Shown here one piece after another: positions 18,098 through 26,368 of a stretch of DNA of 64,000 bases. The notes beneath the pieces are model-generated. The model had not been told where the DNA came from, ran no database searches, and saw nothing but the letters and a program-made list of their open reading frames with translations. The DNA lies in NCBI GenBank assembly GCA_044225555.1, contig JBGAIM010000003.1, positions 248,001-312,000 of the forward strand, written 5' to 3'. How positions within the stretch are numbered: the first letter of the stretch is position 1; each line of letters begins with the position of its first letter. Source of the stretch: JADLHS01 sp044225555 (GTDB lineage: Bacteria > Verrucomicrobiota > Verrucomicrobiia > Limisphaerales > JADLHS01). The position numbers and the translations under genes are program-made.

Positions 18098-18390
18098 TCT
18101 GCGAGAACAATCATGACCGCGGCGTTCGAGTCTGACACCCCGAACCGGCGGAGTGTTCGTTCAAGCTGGATGCTTGCGATTCTTCATTCGGGTCCAGTAA
18201 ATGACCGGGCCGATGGCGAGGCCAACGAGAGAGCAGACATTCGCAGAATTGGCGTAGCCCGATTGGACCGGTGCGAGTCCACTTATGGACGTCATCATGC
18301 GAGAGCGGGAGACGGTTGGAGAGTAACCAACTTCCGAGTCTGAGCGCATGAAACGATGTCGCGCAGCCGTGCTATGGAGGCCGGATTGCG
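18098..18390. other. Divergent intergenic region between plsC and the cytochrome gene
   Basis: These 293 bases separate two divergent genes and should hold both promoters; no convincing -35/-10 pair stands out. In frame with the downstream cytochrome there is a stop at 18349 and no signal-peptide-like sequence before ATG 18391. A minus-strand 62-codon frame (18161-18349) contains a hydrophobic stretch but is not supported as a gene. Confidence 0.4.
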
Positions 18391-20622
18391 ATGGCGGCGT
18401 TATTGAAAGGTCAAAACTATGTCCGTTCGCTTGAATACTCTCCGGCGGTAGTCTCCGCGCAGACCGATGGCTCCGCCCGGATGGCGGTCACGATCAATGA
18501 CTACAACGGCTCGGGCGCCAACCATTGGACGGTGGCTTGGGTGACAACCGAAGCAGGGGTCTTCATCAAAACGCTCCGCAAGCAGGGGACGAGCTACGGT
18601 TGGACGAGTTCGCAGTGGACCACGCACACTCCCCAGTGGAATGCGGCGCGCGGCGGGGTCAACGGCAGCCAGGTGGTGGATGGCTACACCAGCGCCACCG
18701 CCACCACTTACACCGGCACGAATAGCCCGGTCATTCTCACTTGGAACTGCCGCGACACGAACAACGTTCTCGTGCCGAACGGCAACTACAAATTCTGGGT
18801 TCAGTACGCCGAAGATAGCGGCGCCGGTCCCTATACCACCAACGGCCTGCTCTGGACCAAGGGGCCGAGCGGGGTCACCAATAACTACGCCAACCAAAGC
18901 CCGAACTTCACCAGCATGTCGGTGCGGTGGACACCCAACACGCCGCCGCCGGTCGCACCCACGATTACCAGTGTCACACCGCCGGGCGGCACGGTGGGGA
19001 CGGCTTACAATCACACCTGCACGGCCAACGGGACGCCATCGCCGGGATTCTTCGCCACCGGCCTGCCGACGGGCTTGACCATGGGCGCCAGTGGTTTGAT
19101 CGCCGGCATGCCGACCACGGCGGGTACTTTCAATGGGAACATCGTGGCTACCAACGGCGTGTCGCCCAACGCCACACAAGCCTTTTCCATCCTCATCACG
19201 GCCCCGGTTGTAAAAGCCTATGCCGGCAGCGCCGTTTGCGCCGACTGCCACGCCGACAAAGTCGCCCTACTCCAGCAGTCCATCCACTACCAGATGATCC
19301 GCACCGACGCGCATTTGCCCGGCGTCATCCACGGTGACCTGCGCCGGCCCAACGCACCCACGACCAATCAAGTCAACTGGGCCATGGGCGGCTGGAGCAA
19401 GGAGGAGAATTACATCCGCACCAACTGGAACGGCAGCAGTTGGACCTACACCGTGACGCAATTCAAGTGGGACCCGATCGCCGGCACTTACTCCACCAAT
19501 CTGGCGACACGCGACTGGCTGACGCAATGCGCCGGCTGCCACACCACCGGCTTTGATCCGCTCACGAAGTCGTGGAGCGAACTCAATGTGACCTGTGAAT
19601 CCTGCCACGGCCCAGCCGCCGATCACGTCGCCGATGGTGGCAGTTCCATTTTCCCGGTGATTGACCGGTCTTCCGAAACCTGCGGTCAATGCCATACCCG
19701 CGGCGAGAGCGTGGCGATGGGCAGCTTCACGAATCGGCAGTTTGGTTTCCCGATTGGCTACCAGGCGGGTGTGCCGACGTCGCTGGAGTTTCTCCCCGAG
19801 CCTCTGACTTCAACGAATTACTTCTTCCCGAACGGCACGTCGAAGGAGCATCGCCAGCAGTATCTCGACATGAATCACCCGGACCACGCCCCCACCCGGC
19901 ATTACCAGCAGGGCGTCAACTGCATGACCTGCCACGATCCGCACTCCGCCGGCATTGTCACCGTGGCGGCGTCGCTGCCGCCGGGCAAGCACGGCATCAA
20001 GATTTTCAACAATCCCGCGAACACGACCAATTACGTCGCTTGGGACGGCGGGCATCTTTGGAATCCGACGACTCATGCGGCGATTCCGCAGGCCAGCCGC
20101 TCCGATCTTTGCAAGACCTGCCACACCACCGTGTCCGACCATCACGTGCATCAGTTCAATGCGACTGCGCTGGCGGCTCCCGTGACCTGCGCGGATTGCC
20201 ACATGCCGGACGTCATCAACGTGGACCCGGCCACGTTGCGCGGCGCGCTGCACCCGCACCGCTTCTCCGCCATCAAGCCGGAGGAAGCAATGCGGTATGG
20301 CCCGACCAGCCAGCCCAACTCCTGCACGTATCGTTGTCACCAGAACAAAGGCGCGACGGTGGCTGAGCGCGCGACGTGGGCGGATTCGATCCTGACGCAA
20401 CGGCTGACGCCGCTGGCCTCGGGCGTGCGCGTGGTCGGCACGCCGGAATATCAATATGCGATTCAGGTGTCGTCCAACCTCAGCACTTGGGTCAGCGTGG
20501 CGACCAACACCGCCACCGCGTTGCCCAATGCCGTACCACGTTGGGGATTCGAATACACCGATCCAGTCACGGGGGCGCCGCAACGTTTCTACCGCTCCCA
20601 GCAAATCTATCCGGCGCCCTGA
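18391..20622 (+). CDS. DUF2271-like domain fused to a multihaem c-type cytochrome
   Basis: The N-terminal region (about 24-188) resembles DUF2271: HWTVAWVTTEAGVFIKTLRKQG and VPNGNYKFWVQYAED. A putative Ig (He_PIG) domain (189-276) follows. Next come seven CXXCH haem sites at residues 283, 380, 402, 431, 511, 574 and 600, and one CX3CH (CTYRCH) at 645. Extra His-rich segments (CHTTVSDHHVHQF) could supply distal ligands. The end has the W...RFYR module. Such cytochromes carry electrons outside the inner membrane, and DUF2271 proteins often neighbour ApbE, as here. No signal peptide is visible after ATG 18391, which is unexpected because haem attachment occurs in the periplasm. Confidence 0.8.
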   Translation: MAALLKGQNYVRSLEYSPAVVSAQTDGSARMAVTINDYNGSGANHWTVAWVTTEAGVFIKTLRKQGTSYGWTSSQWTTHTPQWNAARGGVNGSQVVDGYTSATATTYTGTNSPVILTWNCRDTNNVLVPNGNYKFWVQYAEDSGAGPYTTNGLLWTKGPSGVTNNYANQSPNFTSMSVRWTPNTPPPVAPTITSVTPPGGTVGTAYNHTCTANGTPSPGFFATGLPTGLTMGASGLIAGMPTTAGTFNGNIVATNGVSPNATQAFSILITAPVVKAYAGSAVCADCHADKVALLQQSIHYQMIRTDAHLPGVIHGDLRRPNAPTTNQVNWAMGGWSKEENYIRTNWNGSSWTYTVTQFKWDPIAGTYSTNLATRDWLTQCAGCHTTGFDPLTKSWSELNVTCESCHGPAADHVADGGSSIFPVIDRSSETCGQCHTRGESVAMGSFTNRQFGFPIGYQAGVPTSLEFLPEPLTSTNYFFPNGTSKEHRQQYLDMNHPDHAPTRHYQQGVNCMTCHDPHSAGIVTVAASLPPGKHGIKIFNNPANTTNYVAWDGGHLWNPTTHAAIPQASRSDLCKTCHTTVSDHHVHQFNATALAAPVTCADCHMPDVINVDPATLRGALHPHRFSAIKPEEAMRYGPTSQPNSCTYRCHQNKGATVAERATWADSILTQRLTPLASGVRVVGTPEYQYAIQVSSNLSTWVSVATNTATALPNAVPRWGFEYTDPVTGAPQRFYRSQQIYPAP

Positions 20623-20639
20623 TGCGTCGGGTGCCTGAA

Positions 20640-20709
20640 GGAACGACCTCCTCGCTCCTCGCCGGAACTCTCACGGCGAGGAGTTCCTCGACAGGAGACG
20701 AACCGTTCC
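20640..20709. repeat. Palindromic element between the cytochrome gene and apbE
   Basis: A perfect 10-bp stem (CTCCTCGCCG at 20655-20664 with CGGCGAGGAG at 20674-20683, 9-nt loop) is bracketed by GGAACG (20640-20645) and CGTTCC (20704-20709). The hairpin-within-hairpin layout resembles the other palindromes in this window. It has no T-run and so is not a standard terminator; it could moderate transcription between the two genes. Confidence 0.55.
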
Positions 20710-20736
20710 GCATGGTATTCTCAATCTGAACCTGCG

Positions 20737-21789
20737 ATGAAAGCCAACTTGCTCCAGATTTCGGGTTTGGCCTTGGCACTATTTGCGGCAGGGGCTTACT
20801 GCCTTGGCGCAGAACCGTTGCCAACTGTCCGGTGGCAGGGGCGCACGATGGGCAGCCCCTACACGGTCCAGATCGCCGGGGTCAACCTCGCGCCTGAGCA
20901 AACGGAGAAACTCAAAAGCGAGGTGGAAGACCGGCTGAAGGAAATCAATCGCCAGATGTCGCACTACCAACCGGACAGCGAGTTGTCCCAGTTCAACCGT
21001 GCGCCTGCCCACAAGCCGTTCAAAGTCTCACCTGAGTTTGCCCGCGTGGTCCGGTGCTCATTGGAAATGAACCGGCGTTCGCTGGGCGCGTTTGATCCCA
21101 CCCTCGCCCCGGTCATCAACTTGTGGGGATTCGGTGAGAAAACCGATCAGCGCGCCGTGCCACCGGAAGCGGAACTCAAGGCCGCCCTGAGCAAAACCGG
21201 CTTCCAGCACCTGTCCGTCACGGATCGGGACGAGTTGATCAAAGACATCCCCGAACTGACCATCAATCTCAGCGCGGTGGCCAAAGGTTTTGGTGTGGAT
21301 GAAATGGTGCGCGTGCTGCAAAGTCACGGGCTCACCAACATCTATGCCTCGATCGCCGGCGAGGTCCGGGTGCTGGGTCACAACGCAAGAGAAACGGACT
21401 GGCAGGTGGGCATCTCCACACCCGTCGCGCACTGGAATGAGAACGACCCGATGGAAGCCGTGGTGTCACTCTCCAAACAGGCGATCTCCACTTCGGGCGA
21501 CTACCAGAAATTCTTCACTGATCCACAAGGGCGGCGGCTGAGCCACATCATCAATCCTCAGACGGGCCGGCCCGTACAGCACAACGTTGGCGGAGTCTCG
21601 GTCGTCGCGCCGGACAGCATGACCGCCGACGCCCTGAGCACCACGTTGTTCGTCCTCGGGCCGGAGAAGGGACTCAAGTTCATTGAGTCCTGGACCAACG
21701 CATCGGCGCTGTTCGTCGTACGGGAGTCGGAAGGACTTTACCGGCAGCTTCCCAGTTCGCGATTCCCGTTGAAGCCCGCTTCCGACTAA
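20737..21789 (+). CDS. apbE: FAD:protein FMN transferase
   Basis: ApbE moves FMN from FAD to a Thr/Ser of a target protein in the periplasm, with Mg2+. The N-terminus is a signal peptide (GLALALFAAGAYCLGA; the Cys may be part of a lipobox-like site). Family motifs are MGSPYTVQI, LSAVAKGFGVDEM, SGDYQKFF, HIINPQTGRPV and DSMTADALSTTLFVLG with the metal-binding Asp/Thr. The usual GGE is SIAGE here, a small change. It lies 114 bp after the cytochrome gene. FMN delivery to a partner of the DUF2271/cytochrome system is inferred; no D(g)xxT-A-type target was identified in this window. Confidence 0.92.
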   Translation: MKANLLQISGLALALFAAGAYCLGAEPLPTVRWQGRTMGSPYTVQIAGVNLAPEQTEKLKSEVEDRLKEINRQMSHYQPDSELSQFNRAPAHKPFKVSPEFARVVRCSLEMNRRSLGAFDPTLAPVINLWGFGEKTDQRAVPPEAELKAALSKTGFQHLSVTDRDELIKDIPELTINLSAVAKGFGVDEMVRVLQSHGLTNIYASIAGEVRVLGHNARETDWQVGISTPVAHWNENDPMEAVVSLSKQAISTSGDYQKFFTDPQGRRLSHIINPQTGRPVQHNVGGVSVVAPDSMTADALSTTLFVLGPEKGLKFIESWTNASALFVVRESEGLYRQLPSSRFPLKPASD

Positions 21790-21840
21790 ACTGAAAGAGG
21801 TTCTTTCCATCCGGGCCATTCCGCGCTAGATATCTTCAGA

Positions 21841-22518
21841 ATGCGCATCCTCGTGGCTGAAGACGTTGAGAAAGTTGCCGAGCACATCCGCCAAGGACTG
21901 ATGGCGGAGGGTTACTCAGTGGACGTGGCCGCCGATGGCGACGAGGCGCTCTGGCTGGCGGAGATTCATCCCTACGATGCGATGGTGCTAGATGTGATGA
22001 TGCCGGCGAAAGATGGCTTCACCGTGGTCCGGCAACTTCGCCGCAAACAAATCAGCACGCCCGTGCTGTTCCTCACTTCGCGTGCCGAGGTCGAGGATCG
22101 CGTGCGGGGACTGGACGCCGGCGGCGATGATTACTTGACCAAACCGTTTTCCATGGCCGAATTGCTCGCCCGGTTGCGCGCCCTGTTACGCCGCCAGCGC
22201 CCACAAGCCGTCAACACCGTTCGCGTGGCCGACCTCGAACTCGACTTGATCACCCATCACGCCACGCGCGGCGGCGAACGCATCGAACTGACACGCCGCG
22301 AGTTTGCGCTCCTGGAATTCTTGATGAGCACCTCGCCCAAACCGGTGAGCAAGACGGCGATTGTCGAGCACGTGTGGGATCAGCATTTCGATTCGGAGAC
22401 GAACGTGGTGAATGTTTACATGAAACATCTGCGACGCAAAATTGACCGGCCCGGCTGGAAGCCGCTGTTGCACACCGTGCGGGGGGTGGGCTTTGCCGTG
22501 CGCGAGGAGGCCGCGTGA
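21841..22518 (+). CDS. OmpR/PhoB-family response regulator
   Basis: The receiver domain (1-115) has the acidic pair E7/D8, phospho-acceptor D51 (DAMVLDVMMPAKDGF) and K101 in YLTKPF. A winged-helix DNA-binding domain (about 125-222) contains LTRREFALLEFLM and VYMKHLRRKID. It starts 51 bp after apbE, and its TGA overlaps the GTG of the kinase gene (GTGA at 22515-22518). It probably regulates its own operon, including apbE and the cytochrome, in response to a redox or envelope cue (inference). Confidence 0.95.
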   Translation: MRILVAEDVEKVAEHIRQGLMAEGYSVDVAADGDEALWLAEIHPYDAMVLDVMMPAKDGFTVVRQLRRKQISTPVLFLTSRAEVEDRVRGLDAGGDDYLTKPFSMAELLARLRALLRRQRPQAVNTVRVADLELDLITHHATRGGERIELTRREFALLEFLMSTSPKPVSKTAIVEHVWDQHFDSETNVVNVYMKHLRRKIDRPGWKPLLHTVRGVGFAVREEAA

Positions 22519-23609
22519 AGTCCCTGCGCTGGCGACTCGCGGCCTGGTTCGGCGTGAGCGTATTGTTGCTCCTGGCGGCTTTCACAGGATTCACCTACCA
22601 CTATCTGCGCTCTGAATTGCACAGCAAGACCTGGCAAAAGAACTATCCCGACCACCCGGACTGGAAATTGCATGGCAGTTACTCCGAGGCGGAAGTTGCC
22701 GACATCATGGAGGAATTGATCGAGATTTCCGCGCTTTACGGCCTGCCGCTCGCCGTGGCGGCGGTCATCATCGGCTTCGCGCTCTCCCACAAATCGCTTC
22801 GTCCCATCGCGCGTTTGAATGAACAGTTGCAGACGATCCGCGCGCCCGACCTCTCCCGGCGGATTGAACTGCCCGAGGCCGACGCGGAATTCCGCGATCT
22901 GGTTCGCCACATCAACGAATTGCTCGGCCGGCTCGACCACGCCTTCACCGACATGAGTGAGTATGCCGCGAAGGTGGCGCACGAACTCCGTACGCCACTG
23001 GCGATTCTTCGGCTCAAAGTCGAACAGGCCGGCGACCGCATCCCACCCGAACTGGCGGAGCAACTTCAAACGGAATTGCACCAACTCACGCATGTGGTGG
23101 ACCAGTCGCTCCTCATTGCCAAAGCAGAGCAAGGTCGCTTGAAACTCCAACCGCGCAGCCTCGACCTTGCTCAACTGGTGCTGGACGTGACGGAAGACTT
23201 TGCGCTGCTCGCGCAGGAAGATGGACGCACCGTGCGCCTATCGCCGATGGCTGGCGGTCCGGTGCTTGCCGATTCCAAGTATACCCGGCAGATGCTCCAC
23301 AATTTTTTTACCAACGCGCTCAAGCACGGACAGGGGGACATTCGCGTGAAACTCGCGCGGCAGAAAGACCGCCTCGTTCTCACCATCACCAACTGGCTGC
23401 GTTCTCCCACCTCACCACAACCGGAAGCGCTGGGCCTGGGATTGCGCGTGGTGGAAACCCTGCTCAGTCTCCAACCCGAGGTGAAATGCCGTCGTCGCCG
23501 CAACCCGCGCGGCTATGCTGTCCGCCTTTCCTTCCCCGCCACCAGCGGGTCGGATCCCGGCCCGGTCCGACAAGCTTCGGTTCAACCGGCGCTGGATGCC
23601 GGCACTTGA
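22515..23609 (+). CDS. Sensor histidine kinase partner of the upstream regulator
   Basis: The inner-membrane kinase has two membrane segments (about 8-30 and 75-92) around a short sensor loop of about 45 residues. A HAMP-like linker follows, then the HisKA box VAHELRTPLAIL with phospho-acceptor H156. The N box is HNFFTNALKHG. The G1 box is degenerate (ITNWLRSPTSPQPEALGLGLRVV lacks the usual DxGxG), while the G2-like GLGL is kept. This resembles a known kinase subtype with a shortened ATP lid. Start is GTG 22515, chosen for the 4-bp overlap. The very small loop suggests sensing within the membrane or through a partner. Confidence 0.9.
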   Translation: MKSLRWRLAAWFGVSVLLLLAAFTGFTYHYLRSELHSKTWQKNYPDHPDWKLHGSYSEAEVADIMEELIEISALYGLPLAVAAVIIGFALSHKSLRPIARLNEQLQTIRAPDLSRRIELPEADAEFRDLVRHINELLGRLDHAFTDMSEYAAKVAHELRTPLAILRLKVEQAGDRIPPELAEQLQTELHQLTHVVDQSLLIAKAEQGRLKLQPRSLDLAQLVLDVTEDFALLAQEDGRTVRLSPMAGGPVLADSKYTRQMLHNFFTNALKHGQGDIRVKLARQKDRLVLTITNWLRSPTSPQPEALGLGLRVVETLLSLQPEVKCRRRRNPRGYAVRLSFPATSGSDPGPVRQASVQPALDAGT

Positions 23610-23614
23610 AGCTC

Positions 23615-23633
23615 ACAGCCAAGAACTGGCTGT
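23615..23633. terminator. Hairpin just after the kinase gene, possible terminator
   Basis: ACAGCCA and TGGCTGT form a perfect 7-bp stem with a 5-nt loop, starting 5 bp after the kinase stop. There is no T-run directly after it, so intrinsic termination is uncertain. Confidence 0.35.
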
Positions 23634-23962
23634 AAACCGCAATCCGTTTCCCTATCGAGCTGTCAGCCCGCCAGTTCTCGCCCCGCCTAACGGTTTTTTA
23701 ATCTTCAACCTCTGTGGACTTTCACAAACGGCTGGCAGATTGCCCCTCGTTCGGGCGGACCAGCAGAGATTGCAGCGCAGGGGGAAAACCCACAGCACAG
23801 CGCCCGGATCAGCTTTGCCGCTAGTTGCCCGGTAATCCAAGGAGTGACGTTGCCACTCTCCGGTGACCCGCTCTTGACCCGGACTGGTAGCCGGGTCGCC
23901 GGGTGCTAGCGGCATATTTCCCCGCCGGAAGCCGAAGGAAGGCAGATTTCGCCGGCTGCACT
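23634..23962. other. Convergent intergenic region rich in inverted repeats
   Basis: There is no coding frame worth reporting between the kinase (plus) and the next gene (minus). The left half holds a short T-rich stretch near 23695. The right half is dominated by the 97-bp palindromic element described separately. Confidence 0.5.
23817..23913. repeat. Large clover-like palindromic element
   Basis: The outer stem pairs GCCGCTAG (23817-23824) and CCCGG (23828-23832) with CCGGG (23899-23903) and CTAGCGGC (23906-23913). Inside are a hairpin GGAGTG...CACTC (23841-23858) and an 11-bp arm CCGGTGACCCG (23860-23870) with CGGGTCGCCGG (23892-23902), one mismatch. These inner arms compete with part of the outer stem. 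It lies between convergent genes and could act as a bidirectional terminator or be a small dispersed element. Confidence 0.55.
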
Positions 23963-25495
23963 TCAGTTCGCTCGCACGCGAAAGAAGGCACTACCCGGCG
24001 TAATCGGGACGCTCGCATTCTGAACGCTTGTCGTCACCACTCCGTGCCAGGCGCTTGCCGGCAGCGTGGCACTCCGCTCCACCACGAACGGCGGTGCGCC
24101 ACCGGTCCAGGCCAGATTCGCATTCGCGCCCGCCCGCGAAATGTTGAGCGTGAGCGCTGACGTGACGTTGATCACTACCGCATCATAGGCCACCGCGTGC
24201 GTCCCATCGGCGCCGCTCAACATCAGCGTATAAACTCCCGGCGTGCCAAACGTCACCATCGTGTTTGTCTGTGCCGCGTTGACGAATGTGACGTTCGTCG
24301 GGCCGGAGTAACGCTTCCAGAGATTCGTGGTCGGATAGGTGTTGGTGAAGCTGACGAAGCCTTGCAATGGCACTGGCACGCCGACCGAGGCGGTTTGATC
24401 CGGCCCGGCCAACGCCACCGGTGCGCCCGGCGAGCGCGGACCGGTGTTGGTCCCGGTGGACAAGATCGCTTCAAAATTCGTGATGCCAACCGTGGACAGA
24501 TGATCGAAACAACCGGCGGGCCAGCGGTCATCGGGTGTGACGGAGATGGAAAAGAAATTTCCGTTGTCCGCCACGAGCGCGCCGTATTTCTTTAACGCCA
24601 CGAGCACTGCTTTTTCCTGCTTTGTCCAATTCGCTGGAATGACGAACGACGACTTGAGCCGCACCCGCTGCCCCATGGAGGGCAGGTTCACACTGGTGTT
24701 GTTCGTCGGCGCGGCGTAGTGCCGCGCCGGATAGATGTAATTCTGATAGCGCGACTTTGCGACCACGATCCTCATGGCGTGTTCCACCACCCCGCGCTCG
24801 CATTCGTCAAAGCGTGGCAACGCTGGAAACATCGGCAAACCCGCCGCGTCGCCGGAAGTCCAGCCAGCCGGTCGCAGCGCATTGGTGTTCAGGTTGAACT
24901 TTGCGCCATTGGAGGCCTCCCAATTGTTGCCCACCAATTTCGCCTGCCAGGTTTCCCAGATGAACCCGCTGCCGGGCTTCACGACGATCGAGTGCCGGTC
25001 ACCGCCGTCGTTGTTCACGTCCTGCTGCCACTGCGGCAGCGTCATCCCGGGGATTTCGGAGGGCCAAGTCTCAATCGGCATGTTCGTTGGAATGGGATAA
25101 AGCCCGTTCGGAAAAGTTCCGCCGTCGAGGTCGGAATCCTCGGGGTAGTCAAAAAAATGGATCGGCACCACAGGCTGCGCATCGGGCACGAGCACAAAGT
25201 TCATCTCCTTGAACGCGCGCAACGTTCGCCGCGAGGCCTGGAGATCGTTCGCGATCTGCGCCATCATCGCGTCGGAGTTCGTCAACACCGGCCGCTGCGA
25301 GATGTCCTCGTTCCACGGGTTCGTCACTGGGAAAATCTGCATCGCCGACAACACCGCATCGGCATTGGTCGTGTTAAACAGGATGGAATTGGTGACCACC
25401 GGCAAAGCGCCGAGGATGCGACCTTCGTGATTGATACGTTCCGCCCGGGCAGGCAGCCACAGGCACAGGATAAGAGTTCCCAAAATGCGTTTCAT
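23963..25495 (-). CDS. Secreted protein of unknown function with PKD-like domain
   Basis: The 510-residue protein has a signal peptide (MKRILGTLILCLWLPARA). Residues about 30-330 form an unrecognised domain with motifs IFPVTNPWNEDISQRPV, FFDYPEDSDLDGGTFPNGLYPIP and DGGDRHSIVV. Similar N-IFPxxxPWNxDIS sequences occur in secreted proteins of soil bacteria, but no activity is known to me. A PKD/Ig-like domain (APVALAGPDQTASVGVP..., about 350-445) and the final W...FFRVRAN module follow. It is convergent with the kinase gene and has its own promoter region upstream at 25496-25620. Confidence 0.65.
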   Translation of the reverse strand: MKRILGTLILCLWLPARAERINHEGRILGALPVVTNSILFNTTNADAVLSAMQIFPVTNPWNEDISQRPVLTNSDAMMAQIANDLQASRRTLRAFKEMNFVLVPDAQPVVPIHFFDYPEDSDLDGGTFPNGLYPIPTNMPIETWPSEIPGMTLPQWQQDVNNDGGDRHSIVVKPGSGFIWETWQAKLVGNNWEASNGAKFNLNTNALRPAGWTSGDAAGLPMFPALPRFDECERGVVEHAMRIVVAKSRYQNYIYPARHYAAPTNNTSVNLPSMGQRVRLKSSFVIPANWTKQEKAVLVALKKYGALVADNGNFFSISVTPDDRWPAGCFDHLSTVGITNFEAILSTGTNTGPRSPGAPVALAGPDQTASVGVPVPLQGFVSFTNTYPTTNLWKRYSGPTNVTFVNAAQTNTMVTFGTPGVYTLMLSGADGTHAVAYDAVVINVTSALTLNISRAGANANLAWTGGAPPFVVERSATLPASAWHGVVTTSVQNASVPITPGSAFFRVRAN

Positions 25496-25702
25496 ACAAC
25501 TTCACAGCAAACGCTGGCGCTGGAAAACAGCAGGAAGAACGCCACCGCTGCCACACCGGGGGCGCACCGGGAACCATCACAACACTGGGACAGTAATTGG
25601 TAATTCTTGGAATGAATCCCGATGAAAAGAGCCGGTGCCGGCGGAATTCGGTTGAGCATCAGCGCTGAACTGACCACCCTGCCTCAACTTAAACCCATTC
25701 CT

Positions 25703-26230
25703 ATGAACGGAACACCTCCTCCCGTATCAAGCGGCCAGCCTAAGACCTCCGGTCTTGCCATCTGTGCGTTGGTCTTTGGCATCCTGGCCATCGTACTCAC
25801 ATTGGTTTGCATTGGTCCGCTGTTTGCCATCCCGGCGATCATCTGCGGGCACCTGGCCAGCGCCCGGATCAAACGTTCGGGTGGACAACTGGCCGGCAAA
25901 GGTCTCGCCATCGCCGGCTTTATCACCGGCTACGTTAGTCTTGCGCTCATCCTGCTGATGCTGCCCATTGCCATCCCGAACTTCGTCAAAGCGCGCGACA
26001 CCGCATTTCGTAATGCGTGCCAGAACAACCTCCGCCAAATCGACAGCGCGAAGCAACAATGGGCGCTGGAGAAACAAAAGGAAGCCACTGCCACGCCGAA
26101 CGCCGCGGATTTGGATGCGTTCATCAAAAGCGGAACGGCTAGTTTGAAATGTCCCCGGGGCGGCACCTACAGCCTCAATTCCGTTGGCGAGAAACCCACC
26201 TGCACGATCGAAGGCCATGCACTGCCATGA
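25703..26230 (+). CDS. DUF4190 membrane domain with pseudopilin-like C-terminal part
   Basis: The frame opens at 25622, but ATG 25703 (MNGTPPPVSSGQPKTSG) gives a typical DUF4190 start. Two hydrophobic segments (LAICALVFGILAIVLTLVCIGPLF and GKGLAIAGFITGYVSLALILLML) form that domain. The remainder, IPNFVKARDTAFRNACQNNLRQIDSAKQQWALE, is the alpha-helix-plus-C-terminal layout of type IV pilin/GspG-like proteins common in Verrucomicrobiota. KCPRGGTYSLNSVGEKPTC probably forms a disulfide. A membrane-anchored protein is clear; any secretion role is inferred. Confidence 0.65.
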   Translation: MNGTPPPVSSGQPKTSGLAICALVFGILAIVLTLVCIGPLFAIPAIICGHLASARIKRSGGQLAGKGLAIAGFITGYVSLALILLMLPIAIPNFVKARDTAFRNACQNNLRQIDSAKQQWALEKQKEATATPNAADLDAFIKSGTASLKCPRGGTYSLNSVGEKPTCTIEGHALP

Positions 26231-26264
26231 TGGCTTGATGTTGATTGGACATGGAAACGATGTC

Positions 26265-26281
26265 GGTCCTCGCCGAGGACC
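26265..26281. terminator. GC-rich hairpin after the DUF4190 gene
   Basis: GGTCCTC GCC GAGGACC is a perfect 7-bp stem with a 3-nt loop, 35 bp after the stop, followed by GTCTTTG. It may end transcription before the beta-helix gene; the poor T-run makes this tentative. Confidence 0.35.
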
Positions 26282-26368
26282 GTCTTTGCATGGCGCGTCC
26301 GGCGCCACCGGAGTTCGACCGGGCACGGCTGAATGAATTGTCTCGAGCCGTTCGCGTCGTAAGTTTCC

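Noticed and set aside
18161..18349. 62-codon minus-strand frame with the hydrophobic stretch VCSLVGLAIGPVIYWT
   Set aside because: No ribosome-binding site, no known family and a location where cytochrome and plsC promoters are expected; a small protein remains possible but unsupported.
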